A program made the position numbers and the translations under genes. DNA of 64,000 nt from Sphingomonas sp. DG1-23 (GTDB taxonomy: Bacteria > Pseudomonadota > Alphaproteobacteria > Sphingomonadales > Sphingomonadaceae), in contig NZ_JAVAMA010000007.1 in NCBI RefSeq assembly GCF_030730875.1, positions 124,001 through 188,000 on the forward strand. The letters are read 5' to 3'. Below the pieces are notes generated by a model. The model was not told the origin of the DNA. It was given only the letters and a program-made list of their open reading frames with translations, and did not search any database. Shown piece by piece: positions 10,093 to 18,587 of the stretch (the stretch's first letter is position 1; each line of letters starts with the position of its first letter).

Positions 10093-10821
10093 TCAATCGG
10101 AGAGCGCACGCCAGTGCGCCAAATTCTTGATCACCGCCCGCATGGCGTCGGCGGCCGCCACTTCGTCCCCGGACTCGATCGCGTCGACGATCTTCTCGTG
10201 GCTGCGGACGTTGTGGGTGTGCAATTCGGGGTCGTCGATCGGCGAGCTCATCGTGAAGGACGCTACCAGCGCAGTCTCGATCACGGCGGAAATCGAGCGC
10301 ATCAGCACGTTGCCCGACGCCGCGCCGATCGCCTGGTGAAACGCCAGATCGGCCTCTGCGAATTCGCGGCGCGTCTGGGTCGCGCGATCCATCGCCGCGA
10401 TTGCGTCGCGAAGCTCGGCGATCGCCGCCGGATCGCGTCGCTTCGCTGCCAGCGCCGCGGCGCGCGGCTCGATCGCGAGCCGGATCTCGGTCAGATCGCC
10501 GTGAAAGGCCTCGTCCATTCCCTGCGACATTTTCCACGACAGCACGTCGGCGTCGAACAGGTTCCAGCTGGTCGGCTCGAGCACCTTGGTGCCTACCCGC
10601 GTCTTGGAGACGATCAGCCCTTTCGCGGTCAGGGTCTTGAGCACTTCGCGCAAGACCGTCCGCGAGATGCCGAAGCGCTGCAATATCTCGGCTTCGCCCG
10701 GGATCTTCGAGCCTGGCGGGTAAACGCCACTGATGATCTCGGCGCCCAGCGCACGCGCAACCTGATCATGGCTGGACAGCGTGCCTTCGCCGAATTTCTG
10801 GAAGCTACCCGACGCGCTCAT
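10093..10821 (-). CDS. GntR family regulator, FadR/FCD subfamily
   Basis: The 242-residue protein has a GntR winged helix in the first 80 residues (LGAEIISGVYPPGSKIPGEA, then FGISRTVLREVLKTL) and an all-helical FCD effector domain. In the latter, EIRLAIEP, AFHQAIGAASGN and RSHEKIVDAI are recognisable, including the Asp/His residues that bind a metal and the ligand in this family. FCD regulators usually respond to sugar acids, lactate or other carboxylates. The start is supported by a strong AGGGGG-type ribosome-binding site 6-7 bases upstream (complement of 10827-10832). It probably controls itself and the downstream IclR-dld genes. Confidence 0.9.
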   Translation of the reverse strand: MSASGSFQKFGEGTLSSHDQVARALGAEIISGVYPPGSKIPGEAEILQRFGISRTVLREVLKTLTAKGLIVSKTRVGTKVLEPTSWNLFDADVLSWKMSQGMDEAFHGDLTEIRLAIEPRAAALAAKRRDPAAIAELRDAIAAMDRATQTRREFAEADLAFHQAIGAASGNVLMRSISAVIETALVASFTMSSPIDDPELHTHNVRSHEKIVDAIESGDEVAAADAMRAVIKNLAHWRALSD

Positions 10822-11128
10822 TTGTTTCCCCCTGCCGAACGCGAACGCACTTACGGCGATACGCAGGCAAGGAGTGCTGCGCGCGCGTCAGTCTGTTCGT
10901 CCAAGACGCGGCATGTCATTGGCCGGGTCATGCTGGCAGAGGTGAACCCGTCGAACAATTGCCATTTTCCATTTAGAAATGCGGGCATGCCCTTGCCGGG
11001 TGCCCGATATAATCCGCAATAGTAATATTTTATACGCTCGTGTCAATCGTAGCGAGCGGGTTCGCGTTCCGGTGGAGCACGCATTCGCTGCTGCGCGCCG
11101 GACCGCACCCAGCCTTTGCACCGGCCAT
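10822..11128. other. Intergenic region upstream of the FCD-GntR gene
   Basis: No gene is supported in these 307 bases. The part next to the GntR gene is GC-rich, while about 10970-11045 is AT-rich and is the likely promoter area for the - strand regulator genes. An inverted repeat with six-base arms CGGGCA (10982-10987) and TGCCCG (11001-11006) could be an operator or a weak terminator for the marR transcript. No convincing -35/-10 pair could be chosen. Confidence 0.4.
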
Positions 11129-11632
11129 TCACAGGAGCTGAAGCCGGAACGCGCGCAACAGACGCGCGAGCTCCGCGCGCTGCGCCGGATCGAGGCCGGC
11201 GACCGCTTGATCGGCTTGCGCGAAATGGTGCGCGATCGCGGCGTCGACCAGTTCCACTCCTTGCGCGGTCAGATTTGCCATGAGCGATCGACGATCGGCT
11301 TCGTCCGGGCTGCGGCAAATCAGTCCCCGTTGCTCGAGGCGATTGAGGCATGCCGTCATCGCGCCCGACGTGAGCAGCACCGATTTCCTGAGCGCGGTGG
11401 GGCTCAGTCGATATGGTTCGCCCGATCGCCGCAACGTGGCCAGCACGTCGAGCTCGGTGTAGCTCAGTCCATGGACGCGCAAATGTTCGCCCGCCCGCGC
11501 CTGCATCAGCGCACCCAGATGCAGCAGGCGTCCGATCACTTCCATCGCAGACGTATCCAGGTCCGGCCGTTCGCGCGCCCAGTCCTCGATTAGCTGGTCG
11601 ACGATATCCCGATTGAATGGCGGACTGGGCAT
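11129..11632 (-). CDS. MarR family transcriptional regulator
   Basis: The 167-residue protein has the MarR winged-helix core: LSYTELDVLATLRRSGEPY, then TALRKSVLLTSGAMTACLNRLE as recognition region and the wing GLICRSPDEADRRSL. The long C-terminal helix pair serves dimerisation. MarR proteins usually repress a divergently transcribed neighbour and release DNA on ligand binding. Here the divergent neighbour is a secreted alpha/beta hydrolase, 83 bases away, so that gene is the most likely target. The inverted repeats in the shared promoter region fit this arrangement. Confidence 0.9.
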   Translation of the reverse strand: MPSPPFNRDIVDQLIEDWARERPDLDTSAMEVIGRLLHLGALMQARAGEHLRVHGLSYTELDVLATLRRSGEPYRLSPTALRKSVLLTSGAMTACLNRLEQRGLICRSPDEADRRSLMANLTAQGVELVDAAIAHHFAQADQAVAGLDPAQRAELARLLRAFRLQLL

Positions 11633-11715
11633 TTATAATCTTCGTATGAAGTATCTTGACATGAAGTCATATCTCCACGAGGCAAGTGGCCGCAAGACTT
11701 TTCTCAGGAGTCGCC
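11633..11715. promoter_or_regulatory. Divergent marR/hydrolase promoter with inverted repeat
   Basis: This AT-rich 83-base spacer separates the divergent marR and hydrolase starts. It holds an inverted repeat with arms CTTC and GAAG around four bases (11640-11651) and a second, similar motif CTTGACATGAAG at 11655-11666. A perfect -35 hexamer TTGACA lies at 11656-11661 on the + strand, but the matching -10 is poor. The ribosome-binding site of the hydrolase is AGGAG at 11706-11710. Two tandem half-palindromes overlapping a -35 are typical of MarR operators; binding here is inference. Confidence 0.4.
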
Positions 11716-13221
11716 ATGCGATCGTCGATCCGAAAACTGGTGTGTGTGCTGCTGCCGCTGGTCGCGCCGGTCGACGCTTCGGCAGGGCCGGGCCACGATC
11801 GGATCGCGATCGAGCAAGGCGCCGTCAAACTCCCGACCGGCGAAACGGTCGCTTATGAGATCGGCACGCTCTATGTGCCGGAAAACCGGAGCAACCCGCA
11901 GAGTCGCACGATCGCTGTCGGCTTTGCCCGGATCAAGGCGCCTCACCCCACCGGCGCGCCGCCGATATTCTGGCTGCCGGGCGGCCCCGGCTTGAGCGTA
12001 CTTGGCGCCTTCACCGACACCGACGCGGTCGCGCGGGGCCGCCTGCGCTCGTGGCTGACTTTCGGCGCGGCCGGCGATCTGGTGGTGATCGAGCAGCGCG
12101 GCTACACGAAGCGTGGCGAAATGCTCGAGGAACCGGCGGATGCGTCGCCGCTCGACAAGCCGGCCTCGGTCCGCGCCGATGCCGCCGCAATGCGGGATCT
12201 GGCCCGGCGCGCGATCGCGCACAATCCGGGCAAGGATCTGTCCGGCTACACGATCGAGGCATTCGCGGCCGATGTGGACGATCTCCGGCGTGCGCTCGGA
12301 TATGAGCGGATCAGCTTGTTCGGCGGCAGCTTCGGCTCGCAATGGGCTTTGGCGGTGATGCGTTTCCATCCCGAGAGCGTGGCGCGTGCCGTCCTCTCTT
12401 CGGTCGAGCCGCTGAACGAGGGGTTCGATATGCCCTCGCACATATTCGCGGCGCTCCGGCGGATCGCCTATGACGCCGATCGCGATCCCGGCCTCGCTCG
12501 CTATCTGCCCGAGGGCGGCATGATGGCGGCGATACATGCCCTGCACCGGCGCTTCGACGCCGTGCCGGTGCGCGTTCGCGTGCGCGACGATGCCGGCCGG
12601 CTCCAATCGGTGGTGCTCGGTCGGGAAGATCTGCAGCTCGCGCTACTGTCGCATACGAGTGAGGCCGAGCATTGGCCGGCCTTCATCCTGTCGCTCTATC
12701 ATGGCCATTACGACCAATGGGCGCGCGAGACCCTGGCAGATCGGCGCGGGGGACCGGTCAAGCTGATCGGTCCGCTCGCCGACAGCAGCCTCGGCGTGAC
12801 GGCGGAGCGCGAGCATCTGCTGCGGAGCGACCCTGCCCTGGACCTGCTGGGAAGCTGGAATTTCGAGGCCAACCTCGCCTCGGCTTCCGACTGGCCGACC
12901 CCCGATATGGGCGACGCGGTCCGGCGCCCGCGCACGACGTCCATCCCGGTCGTCTTCGTCCATGGCGATTGGGACACGTCGACGCCGATCGAGAACACGC
13001 TCGGCCTCCTGCCCTATTTTCCCAACGGCCACGCGCTGCTGGTGCATCGTGCCGGACATGACGGCGCTTTCTATCAGTTGCGCGAGAGCCCCGCCGCGAA
13101 GCAGGCGCTCTATGACTTTCTCAGAACGGGGGATGCGCGCGGGTTGCCGTCGGAAGCGTCGCTGGAGGCGCCGAGGTTCGAAATGCCCGACTTTGCGCCG
13201 CCGGCCAGGGAACATCCCTGA
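11716..13221 (+). CDS. Secreted alpha/beta hydrolase (proline iminopeptidase/TAP-like)
   Basis: The 501-residue protein starts at ATG 11716, preceded by AGGAG six bases upstream, and begins with a signal peptide (LVCVLLPLVAPVDASA). The fold is alpha/beta hydrolase: oxyanion region FWLPGGPGLS, nucleophile elbow GGSFGSQ with Ser205, acid Asp420 in HGDWDTSTP and His448 in HRAGHDGAF. The order and the large cap between elbow and acid resemble the tripeptidyl-aminopeptidase/prolyl-aminopeptidase group, but lipase or esterase activity cannot be excluded. It is divergent from marR and probably repressed by it. It is followed by a strong hairpin terminator. Confidence 0.8.
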   Translation: MRSSIRKLVCVLLPLVAPVDASAGPGHDRIAIEQGAVKLPTGETVAYEIGTLYVPENRSNPQSRTIAVGFARIKAPHPTGAPPIFWLPGGPGLSVLGAFTDTDAVARGRLRSWLTFGAAGDLVVIEQRGYTKRGEMLEEPADASPLDKPASVRADAAAMRDLARRAIAHNPGKDLSGYTIEAFAADVDDLRRALGYERISLFGGSFGSQWALAVMRFHPESVARAVLSSVEPLNEGFDMPSHIFAALRRIAYDADRDPGLARYLPEGGMMAAIHALHRRFDAVPVRVRVRDDAGRLQSVVLGREDLQLALLSHTSEAEHWPAFILSLYHGHYDQWARETLADRRGGPVKLIGPLADSSLGVTAEREHLLRSDPALDLLGSWNFEANLASASDWPTPDMGDAVRRPRTTSIPVVFVHGDWDTSTPIENTLGLLPYFPNGHALLVHRAGHDGAFYQLRESPAAKQALYDFLRTGDARGLPSEASLEAPRFEMPDFAPPAREHP

Positions 13222-13226
13222 GGAGT

Positions 13227-13256
13227 CCGGCTTCGGGGAGCGTCTCCCGAAGCCGG
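13227..13256. terminator. Bidirectional hairpin terminator
   Basis: Arms CCGGCTTCGGGG (13227-13238) and TCCCGAAGCCGG (13245-13256) form an 11-pair GC-rich stem plus one G-T pair, around the loop AGCGTC. It lies between the convergent stop codons of the hydrolase and the TonB receptor, 5 and 15 bases away. There is no long T run, so it may work in both directions through stem stability. Confidence 0.75.
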
Positions 13257-13271
13257 CTCATCCTGCGCCTC

Positions 13272-15590
13272 TCACCATTTGAATCGCAGCGATCCGGTCA
13301 CCGTGCGCGATGCGCCGAAATAGCAGGAGTTGGAGAAAGGGCAGGCGCTGATGTAGCGCGCGTCGAGCAGGTTCGCGGCGTTCACCGCAACGCTCCAGCC
13401 GCGCAGCGCGCCGCCGAGATATGCGAGGTCGTAGCCGACCACGCCGTCGACCAGCGTGAAATCCTCGGTCATGAACCCCTGGAAGGTCGTGACGTTGCTG
13501 ATCACCGCATAATTGGTCGATCCCGCCGAACCGCTGACATAGCGGACGCCGGCGCCCAAGGTGAGTCCGCCGACCGCGCCTTCGTGCCCGGCTTTGGCGA
13601 AATCATAAGCGAGGAAGGTCGACGCCTGCCATTCGGGGGTGCCGAGCTGGCGTGTCCCGGTGGTGCTCGGCGTGCCGCTGTTGGTCGCGGTCGGCGGCAC
13701 CGAGGGCGCGCCCTGGGTGATGATCGCGTCGGTATAGGCTGCGGCCAGTATGACATCGAGGCCGGGCATCACCTGGCCGCGCCCCTCCAGTTCGACGCCG
13801 CGAACGCGTACCTCGCCGATCTGCACCTGCGAATTGGTCGGGATGCCGTTGGTGCCGCCGAGCGGATCGGCGACCGGGACCTTCTGCCGGCGCAAATCGT
13901 AGACCGACAGCGTGAACAGCGCATTGATGCCGGCCGGCTGATATTTGAGTCCGGTCTCGATCATCTTGCCGGTGACCGGGTCGAAAGGCGCGCCGAGATA
14001 GGTCGTGCCCGTCTGCGGCTCGAACGATTCCGAGTAGCTGACATAAGGCGAGAGCCCGAAGCCCAATTCGTACAGCGCGCCGAGCCGCATCGTGAACGCG
14101 GCCTGCGAAAGCCGCGTGACGTTGTTGCTCGCCAGCTTCTTGTTGATCGCGGTCTGATTGTACCAGTCCCAGCGTCCGCTCGCGATCAGTTGGAGCCGGC
14201 CGATCGATGCCTGGTCCTGAAGGTAGAGGCCGACCTGATCGCGCTTGGTATAGGTATTGACGAAGTTCGGCGACAGCGCGGTCAGGTCGAGACTCGGCAA
14301 GGTGCCGCCATAGACCGGCGCATAGAGATTGAGGTTGGGGATGCTGGTCAGCGGATTACCGGTCTGGCCGGTGTTGAATTGCTGGAAATTCTCGCCGGCG
14401 ATATACTGATAATCGATCCCCGCCAGCAAATGGTGGTGCAGCGGCCCGGTGGCGAATTTGGCGCTCAGATGGTTGTCGAGCGTGAGCGTGTCGAAATCCT
14501 CGTCGGCGCCGCCGCCGCCGCGGATGATCGTGCCATAGTCGCTGTTCCGGTTGATGCCGGTACCGGTCGTCGCATAACCTGCGACATAGAGCTGGCGGTA
14601 GCTGAGCGTGTTGTTCTGATAGCGGAAGTTCGAGCGGAAGCTGAGATGCTCGTCGAAATCGTGGCGGAACAGCGCAGTGATCGCCTTTTGCTTGTGATCG
14701 TAGCGCTCATAGCCCGGGTCGCCGGTATTGACGTGGAGCGTGAGCCGGCCCGCGGGGCTGGGAAGCACCGTTCCATATGCCGGGACACCCGAATAGCCGC
14801 CGCCGCTCGGCGCGTGCTGATAGGCTGCGATGAGCGTGAGGCTGGTATCCGGGCCCGGCGCGAAGGTGACCATCGGGCTGACATGATAGCGTTCGCTCTC
14901 CGTGCCCGGGGTGAAGCCGTCATTCTTCTGCCAGCCGCCGACGATGCGGAACAGCAGCGTCCCGTCGGCGGTGAGCGGCTGGTTGACGTCGGCCATTGCG
15001 CGCAAGGCGTCGTAATTGCCCGCCTGAAGTTCGACCCGGCCGAACGCCGTCTCCTGCGGCTTCTTGCTCGACAGATTGATCAGGCCTCCGGGCGTCGAAT
15101 TGCCATAGAGTACCGAAGCGGGGCCCTTGACGATGTCGATCTGGTCGATGCGGTTGAAATCGGTCTGTGGCGTCGAATAGGGCCCGGCGATCAGCCGCAT
15201 GCCGTCGAGATAGAGGCCGGGCGCGAAGCCGCGGAGCAAGAGTTGATCGTATCGCGTGACGGTGCCGCCGCGCTGGTTCGCCGCGACGCCCGCGACATAG
15301 CCCACCGCCTGATTGATCGAGGTGGCATTGCGCAGTGCGAGTTCGCGTTCGTCGATGACGGTGATCGTCTGGGGTATCTCGATCAGCGGGGCGTCGGTCT
15401 TGGTTCCCGAGCCCGTTGCGGTCTCTCTCAGCCCGGTGACCACGATCGCGTCCTGGCCGGCACCTGCCTGGACTTCGGGCTCTTCGCGGGGCTCGTCGCG
15501 CGAGTGCGCCTGCACGGTCGGCGGGGATGCGACGCTGGCGGCCAGCAACGCAAATTGCGCCGCCGCGATGGCGCGATTGATCCGACCCAT
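13272..15590 (-). CDS. TonB-dependent siderophore-type outer-membrane receptor
   Basis: The 772-residue protein has a signal peptide, a TonB-box-like DAIVVTG segment near residue 50 and a plug domain (IPQTITVIDERELALRNA, LRGFAPG, IDIVKGPASVLYGNSTPGG). A 22-strand barrel pattern ends in an aromatic residue (RFKW), as required for outer-membrane insertion. The plug motifs are those of the TonB siderophore receptor subfamily, which imports ferric siderophores with energy from TonB-ExbB-ExbD. No siderophore synthesis gene, periplasmic binding protein or FecIR pair lies beside it, so it may take up an exogenous siderophore or another ligand. It converges on the hydrolase gene. Confidence 0.92.
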   Translation of the reverse strand: MGRINRAIAAAQFALLAASVASPPTVQAHSRDEPREEPEVQAGAGQDAIVVTGLRETATGSGTKTDAPLIEIPQTITVIDERELALRNATSINQAVGYVAGVAANQRGGTVTRYDQLLLRGFAPGLYLDGMRLIAGPYSTPQTDFNRIDQIDIVKGPASVLYGNSTPGGLINLSSKKPQETAFGRVELQAGNYDALRAMADVNQPLTADGTLLFRIVGGWQKNDGFTPGTESERYHVSPMVTFAPGPDTSLTLIAAYQHAPSGGGYSGVPAYGTVLPSPAGRLTLHVNTGDPGYERYDHKQKAITALFRHDFDEHLSFRSNFRYQNNTLSYRQLYVAGYATTGTGINRNSDYGTIIRGGGGADEDFDTLTLDNHLSAKFATGPLHHHLLAGIDYQYIAGENFQQFNTGQTGNPLTSIPNLNLYAPVYGGTLPSLDLTALSPNFVNTYTKRDQVGLYLQDQASIGRLQLIASGRWDWYNQTAINKKLASNNVTRLSQAAFTMRLGALYELGFGLSPYVSYSESFEPQTGTTYLGAPFDPVTGKMIETGLKYQPAGINALFTLSVYDLRRQKVPVADPLGGTNGIPTNSQVQIGEVRVRGVELEGRGQVMPGLDVILAAAYTDAIITQGAPSVPPTATNSGTPSTTGTRQLGTPEWQASTFLAYDFAKAGHEGAVGGLTLGAGVRYVSGSAGSTNYAVISNVTTFQGFMTEDFTLVDGVVGYDLAYLGGALRGWSVAVNAANLLDARYISACPFSNSCYFGASRTVTGSLRFKW

Positions 15591-15733
15591 GACACTCTTT
15601 CCCCTTTATTGCTAACGCTTCGCAATTGCCGTTATATCCCGATCTGGCATTTGGCAATCCGCGGCGCACCGCAGGAGCGATCGGGGGAGGGGGCTGGCGG
15701 AACGGCCGCGCGTCGGATCGAAGCGCGATCGCC

Positions 15734-15767
15734 GCATCCCTTAAGACGACGCATCCCTTAAGACGAC
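15734..15767. repeat. Two exact tandem copies of a 17-base unit
   Basis: The unit GCATCCCTTAAGACGAC occurs at 15734-15750 and again at 15751-15767 without spacing. It lies upstream of both divergent transcription units. It may be a tandem regulator-binding site or a simple slippage duplication. Confidence 0.85.
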
Positions 15768-16021
15768 GATTCGAATGCATGCGGGCGAAAGCGGGAGGCG
15801 GTGCGGATCCCGCCCGACCTGTCAGACTCGGTCGCGATCCCGATGCGTCGTCCCGGGGCTATGCGTTATGATGAGATCGAGTCTTGCTTCGGAAGATTCC
15901 AATAAGATACCCGATAGTTACATAGTAATGATTGGTATATGTGAAGAGAATCGATTCACCCCTCTTGCATCGTAATGCCGACTGTGAGACGTTGAATTGA
16001 TAGGGCCGACTCAAAACATAA

Positions 16022-16038
16022 AAACTGAAATTCAGTTT
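16022..16038. promoter_or_regulatory. 17-base palindrome, candidate operator of the eCIS cluster
   Basis: AAACTGAA (16022-16029) and TTCAGTTT (16031-16038) are perfect eight-base inverted arms around a single A. It sits about 185 bases before the sheath start in the AT-rich segment, where a dimeric regulator could bind. No regulator gene lies inside the cluster, so the factor would be encoded elsewhere. Confidence 0.45.
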
Positions 16039-16223
16039 AAGATAGAGTTGTCTGGCCGCCGATCACAGGCGCTAGCTAGATAATTAAACTTCGTCGGCGT
16101 TGCGCCTTGGCGGAGCGGGCAAGTGTGCCCGCCACTTCCGGGGGGAAGGTCAGCGAACTTATTCAGCATGCTCGAAATGCTAGGATACTGGCTTTTCGGC
16201 GCGATCATGCATGGGAGGGATGG

Positions 16224-18041
16224 ATGCCGTCTGCATTGACCTATCCGGGCGTCTATATCGAGGAAGTCCCGAGTAACGTTCGAACGATCGTCGGCGCATC
16301 GACGTCGATCGCGGCCTTTGTCGGGCGTGCCCAGCGCGGCCCGGTGAATGTGCCGGTGGTCATCAACAGCTTCGCCGATTTCGAACGCCAGTTCGGCGGG
16401 CTTTGGCTCAAGAGCCCACTCAGCTTCGCGGTGCGCGATTTCTATCTCAACGGCGGCAGCCAGGCTGTGATCGTGCGGTTGAACGTGTCCAGCATCGATT
16501 CCGCGACGAACGAGGCCAAGACCGCGGGCGATGCCGTGGCGAAAGCTGCGGCTGATGCCGAGGCGGGCGCCGCCGATGCGACAGCAGTCGCCACCGCCGC
16601 CAAGACCAAGGCGACCGATGCGGGCAAAGCCGGCAAATACGCCAAATCGGCCGCCGATGCGGTCGCCAAGGCAATCGACGATCAGGCGATCGCGGATACC
16701 GCCGACAAGGCGGCCGCGGTCCAGGCCGGTGCCGACGCGGTCGACCCCGCCGTCACCGCGGCGATCGCTCCGGTCGACAAGACCGGCGCTGCCAGGATCG
16801 AATTGCCCTCGTCGATCACTTTCGAGGCGGTTTCGCCCGGCAAGTGGGGGAACGAATTGCGCCTGCGCATCCTCAATGCTGCAGGCACCGCGTTCGATCT
16901 CGACGTGCGCGACAATGCGACCAAGGTGACCGAAAGCTATCTCGGGCTGACCGTCACCCAGGGGCCGCGCAACGTGACCGATGTGCTCGCGGCGGAATCG
17001 CAGCTGGTGCGCACGGTGGGATCGCTGCCGGCGGCGGCGCCGGCGAACAGCGGCGCAGCAGGACCCGGCGTCGATCCGTGGGAGAATGCGGCGTCGCACA
17101 GCAAGGTCACCGACGAGGGCGATGACGGTCCGGTACTGACCGACAACGACTTCACCGCAACCGGCGCCGCAGCGGCCAAGACCGGGCTCTATGCGCTGGA
17201 CAAGACCGAGGCGTTCAACCTGTTGTGCATCCCGCCGCACGAGCTTGGCGGCAGCATCGGCACAGGACTGATCGGCGCGGCGCTCACTTATTGCGAGCAG
17301 CGCCGGGCGATGATGCTGATCGATCCCCCTGCCACCTGGAACACCAAGGAGAAGGCGCTGGCGGGCATCGATACCGATGTCGGCGACGCCAAGGCCAATG
17401 GCGCGATCTATTTCCCGCGACTCATCCAGCAAAACCCGATGAACCAGAATCGCGAGGAAGCCTTCGTGCCCTGCGGCGCGATCGCCGGCCTCTATGCCCG
17501 TATCGATGCGCAACGGGGTGTCTGGAAAGCGCCGGCGGGGCTCGAGGCGACGCTGGTGAATGCCCCCAAGCTTTCCGTGCCGCTGACCGATCCCGAGAAT
17601 GGCGAGCTCAATCCCAAGGGCATCAATTGCCTGCGGGCGCTGCCGGGGGCCGGACGCGTCGTCTGGGGCGCGCGGACGCGGCAGGGCAATGACCGGCTGG
17701 CAAGTCAGTGGAAATATGTGCCGGTGCGGCGCACCGCTCTGTTCATCGAGGAGAGCCTGTATCGCGGCACCCAATGGGTGGTGTTCGAGCCCAATGACGA
17801 GCCGTTATGGGCATCGATACGCCTCAATGTCGGCGCGTTCATGCACGGGCTGTTTCGCCAGGGCGCCTTCCAGGGCGCGACGCCGGCCGAGGCCTATTTC
17901 GTCAAGTGCGACAAGGACACCACGCCGCAAGCGGACATCGACAAGGGGATCGTCAACATCCTCGTCGGATTCGCGCCGCTCAAGCCCGCTGAGTTCGTCG
18001 TGATCAAGCTTTCGCAGATCACGCATCTCGAGATCGCCTGA
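16224..18041 (+). CDS. eCIS contractile tail sheath protein
   Basis: The 605-residue protein is the contractile sheath of a phage-tail-like injection system. The N-terminus YPGVYIEEVPSNVRTIVGA is the hallmark of the sheath family. The C-terminal conserved domain shows NCLRALPGAGRVVWGARTR, RRTALFIEESLYRGTQWVVFEPN and the final strand-exchange segment GFAPLKPAEFVVIKLSQITH. ATG 16224 is preceded by GGGAGG at 16213-16218. Residues about 93-190 are a very Ala-rich, charged, low-complexity stretch inserted before the conserved middle domain, probably exposed on the sheath surface. Only one sheath gene is present, whereas Afp and PVC carry several. It is the first gene of the cluster. Confidence 0.96.
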   Translation: MPSALTYPGVYIEEVPSNVRTIVGASTSIAAFVGRAQRGPVNVPVVINSFADFERQFGGLWLKSPLSFAVRDFYLNGGSQAVIVRLNVSSIDSATNEAKTAGDAVAKAAADAEAGAADATAVATAAKTKATDAGKAGKYAKSAADAVAKAIDDQAIADTADKAAAVQAGADAVDPAVTAAIAPVDKTGAARIELPSSITFEAVSPGKWGNELRLRILNAAGTAFDLDVRDNATKVTESYLGLTVTQGPRNVTDVLAAESQLVRTVGSLPAAAPANSGAAGPGVDPWENAASHSKVTDEGDDGPVLTDNDFTATGAAAAKTGLYALDKTEAFNLLCIPPHELGGSIGTGLIGAALTYCEQRRAMMLIDPPATWNTKEKALAGIDTDVGDAKANGAIYFPRLIQQNPMNQNREEAFVPCGAIAGLYARIDAQRGVWKAPAGLEATLVNAPKLSVPLTDPENGELNPKGINCLRALPGAGRVVWGARTRQGNDRLASQWKYVPVRRTALFIEESLYRGTQWVVFEPNDEPLWASIRLNVGAFMHGLFRQGAFQGATPAEAYFVKCDKDTTPQADIDKGIVNILVGFAPLKPAEFVVIKLSQITHLEIA

Positions 18042-18052
18042 GGGAGGGGAAT

Positions 18053-18565
18053 ATGCCGCAGTTTGCAGTGAATACCACGCGTCACGACCCCTATAAGAAC
18101 TTCAAGTTCCGGGTCTCATGGGATGGACGCGACGTCGCCGGGATCGCCAAGGTCGGCGCGCTCAAGCGCACTACCGAAGTGGTCGAGCATCGCGAGGGCG
18201 GGGATCCGAGCAGTGGACGCAAATCGCCCGGCCGCAACAAGTTCGAGGCGATCACCCTCGAACGCGGAGTCACCCATGACGACGAATTCGAACGCTGGGC
18301 CAACCGGATCTGGGACTTCAGTTCGGGGGCGGGGATGGAGGCATCGCTGTCGAATTTCCGCAAGGACATCCTGATCACCCTCTACAACGAGGCCGGGCAG
18401 AAAGTGATCGCCTATAAGGTGTTCCGCTGCTGGGTGTCCGAATATCAGGCTCAGGCCGATCTCGACGCCAATGCGAATGCGGTGCTGATCCAGAGCATCA
18501 AGCTCGAGAATGAGGGCTGGGAGCGCGACCCTGACGTGGTCGAGCCGTCCGAGCCGACCTATTGA
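18053..18565 (+). CDS. eCIS inner tube protein (T4 gp19-like)
   Basis: The 170-residue protein matches the gp19/Hcp-like tail tube family that stacks as hexamers inside the sheath. It shows the family pattern DPYKNFKFRVSWDGRDVAGI, then a KFEAITLERGVTHDDEFERWAN segment, and VSEYQAQADLDANANAVLIQ near the end. It lies 11 bases after the sheath stop, with GGGAGGGGA as ribosome-binding site. One gp19-type gene only is seen; the second tube-like component would be the CIS_tube protein at 26852. Confidence 0.94.
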   Translation: MPQFAVNTTRHDPYKNFKFRVSWDGRDVAGIAKVGALKRTTEVVEHREGGDPSSGRKSPGRNKFEAITLERGVTHDDEFERWANRIWDFSSGAGMEASLSNFRKDILITLYNEAGQKVIAYKVFRCWVSEYQAQADLDANANAVLIQSIKLENEGWERDPDVVEPSEPTY

Positions 18566-18587
18566 AGCCCGGGGGTTTCGATAGGCC

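Larger units (their letters stand above)
15591..16223. other. Intergenic region between TonB receptor and eCIS cluster
   Basis: These 633 bases separate the divergent TonB receptor gene and the first injection-system gene and contain no supportable CDS. The left part is GC-rich and holds a 17-base tandem repeat (15734-15767). From about 15890 to 16085 base composition drops sharply to AT-rich, unlike the flanking genes, and this is the likely promoter for the whole eCIS cluster. It contains a palindrome GAATCGATTC (15948-15957) and a 17-base perfect palindrome (16022-16038). A weak - strand promoter for the receptor (TTGCCA and TATAAC with a short 15-base spacer) lies near 15631-15657. Confidence 0.6.

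Noticed and set aside
13584..15761. 725-codon open frame opposite the TonB receptor
   Set aside because: The receptor on the other strand has complete family motifs. The opposite frame is low-complexity Arg/Asp/Ala sequence.
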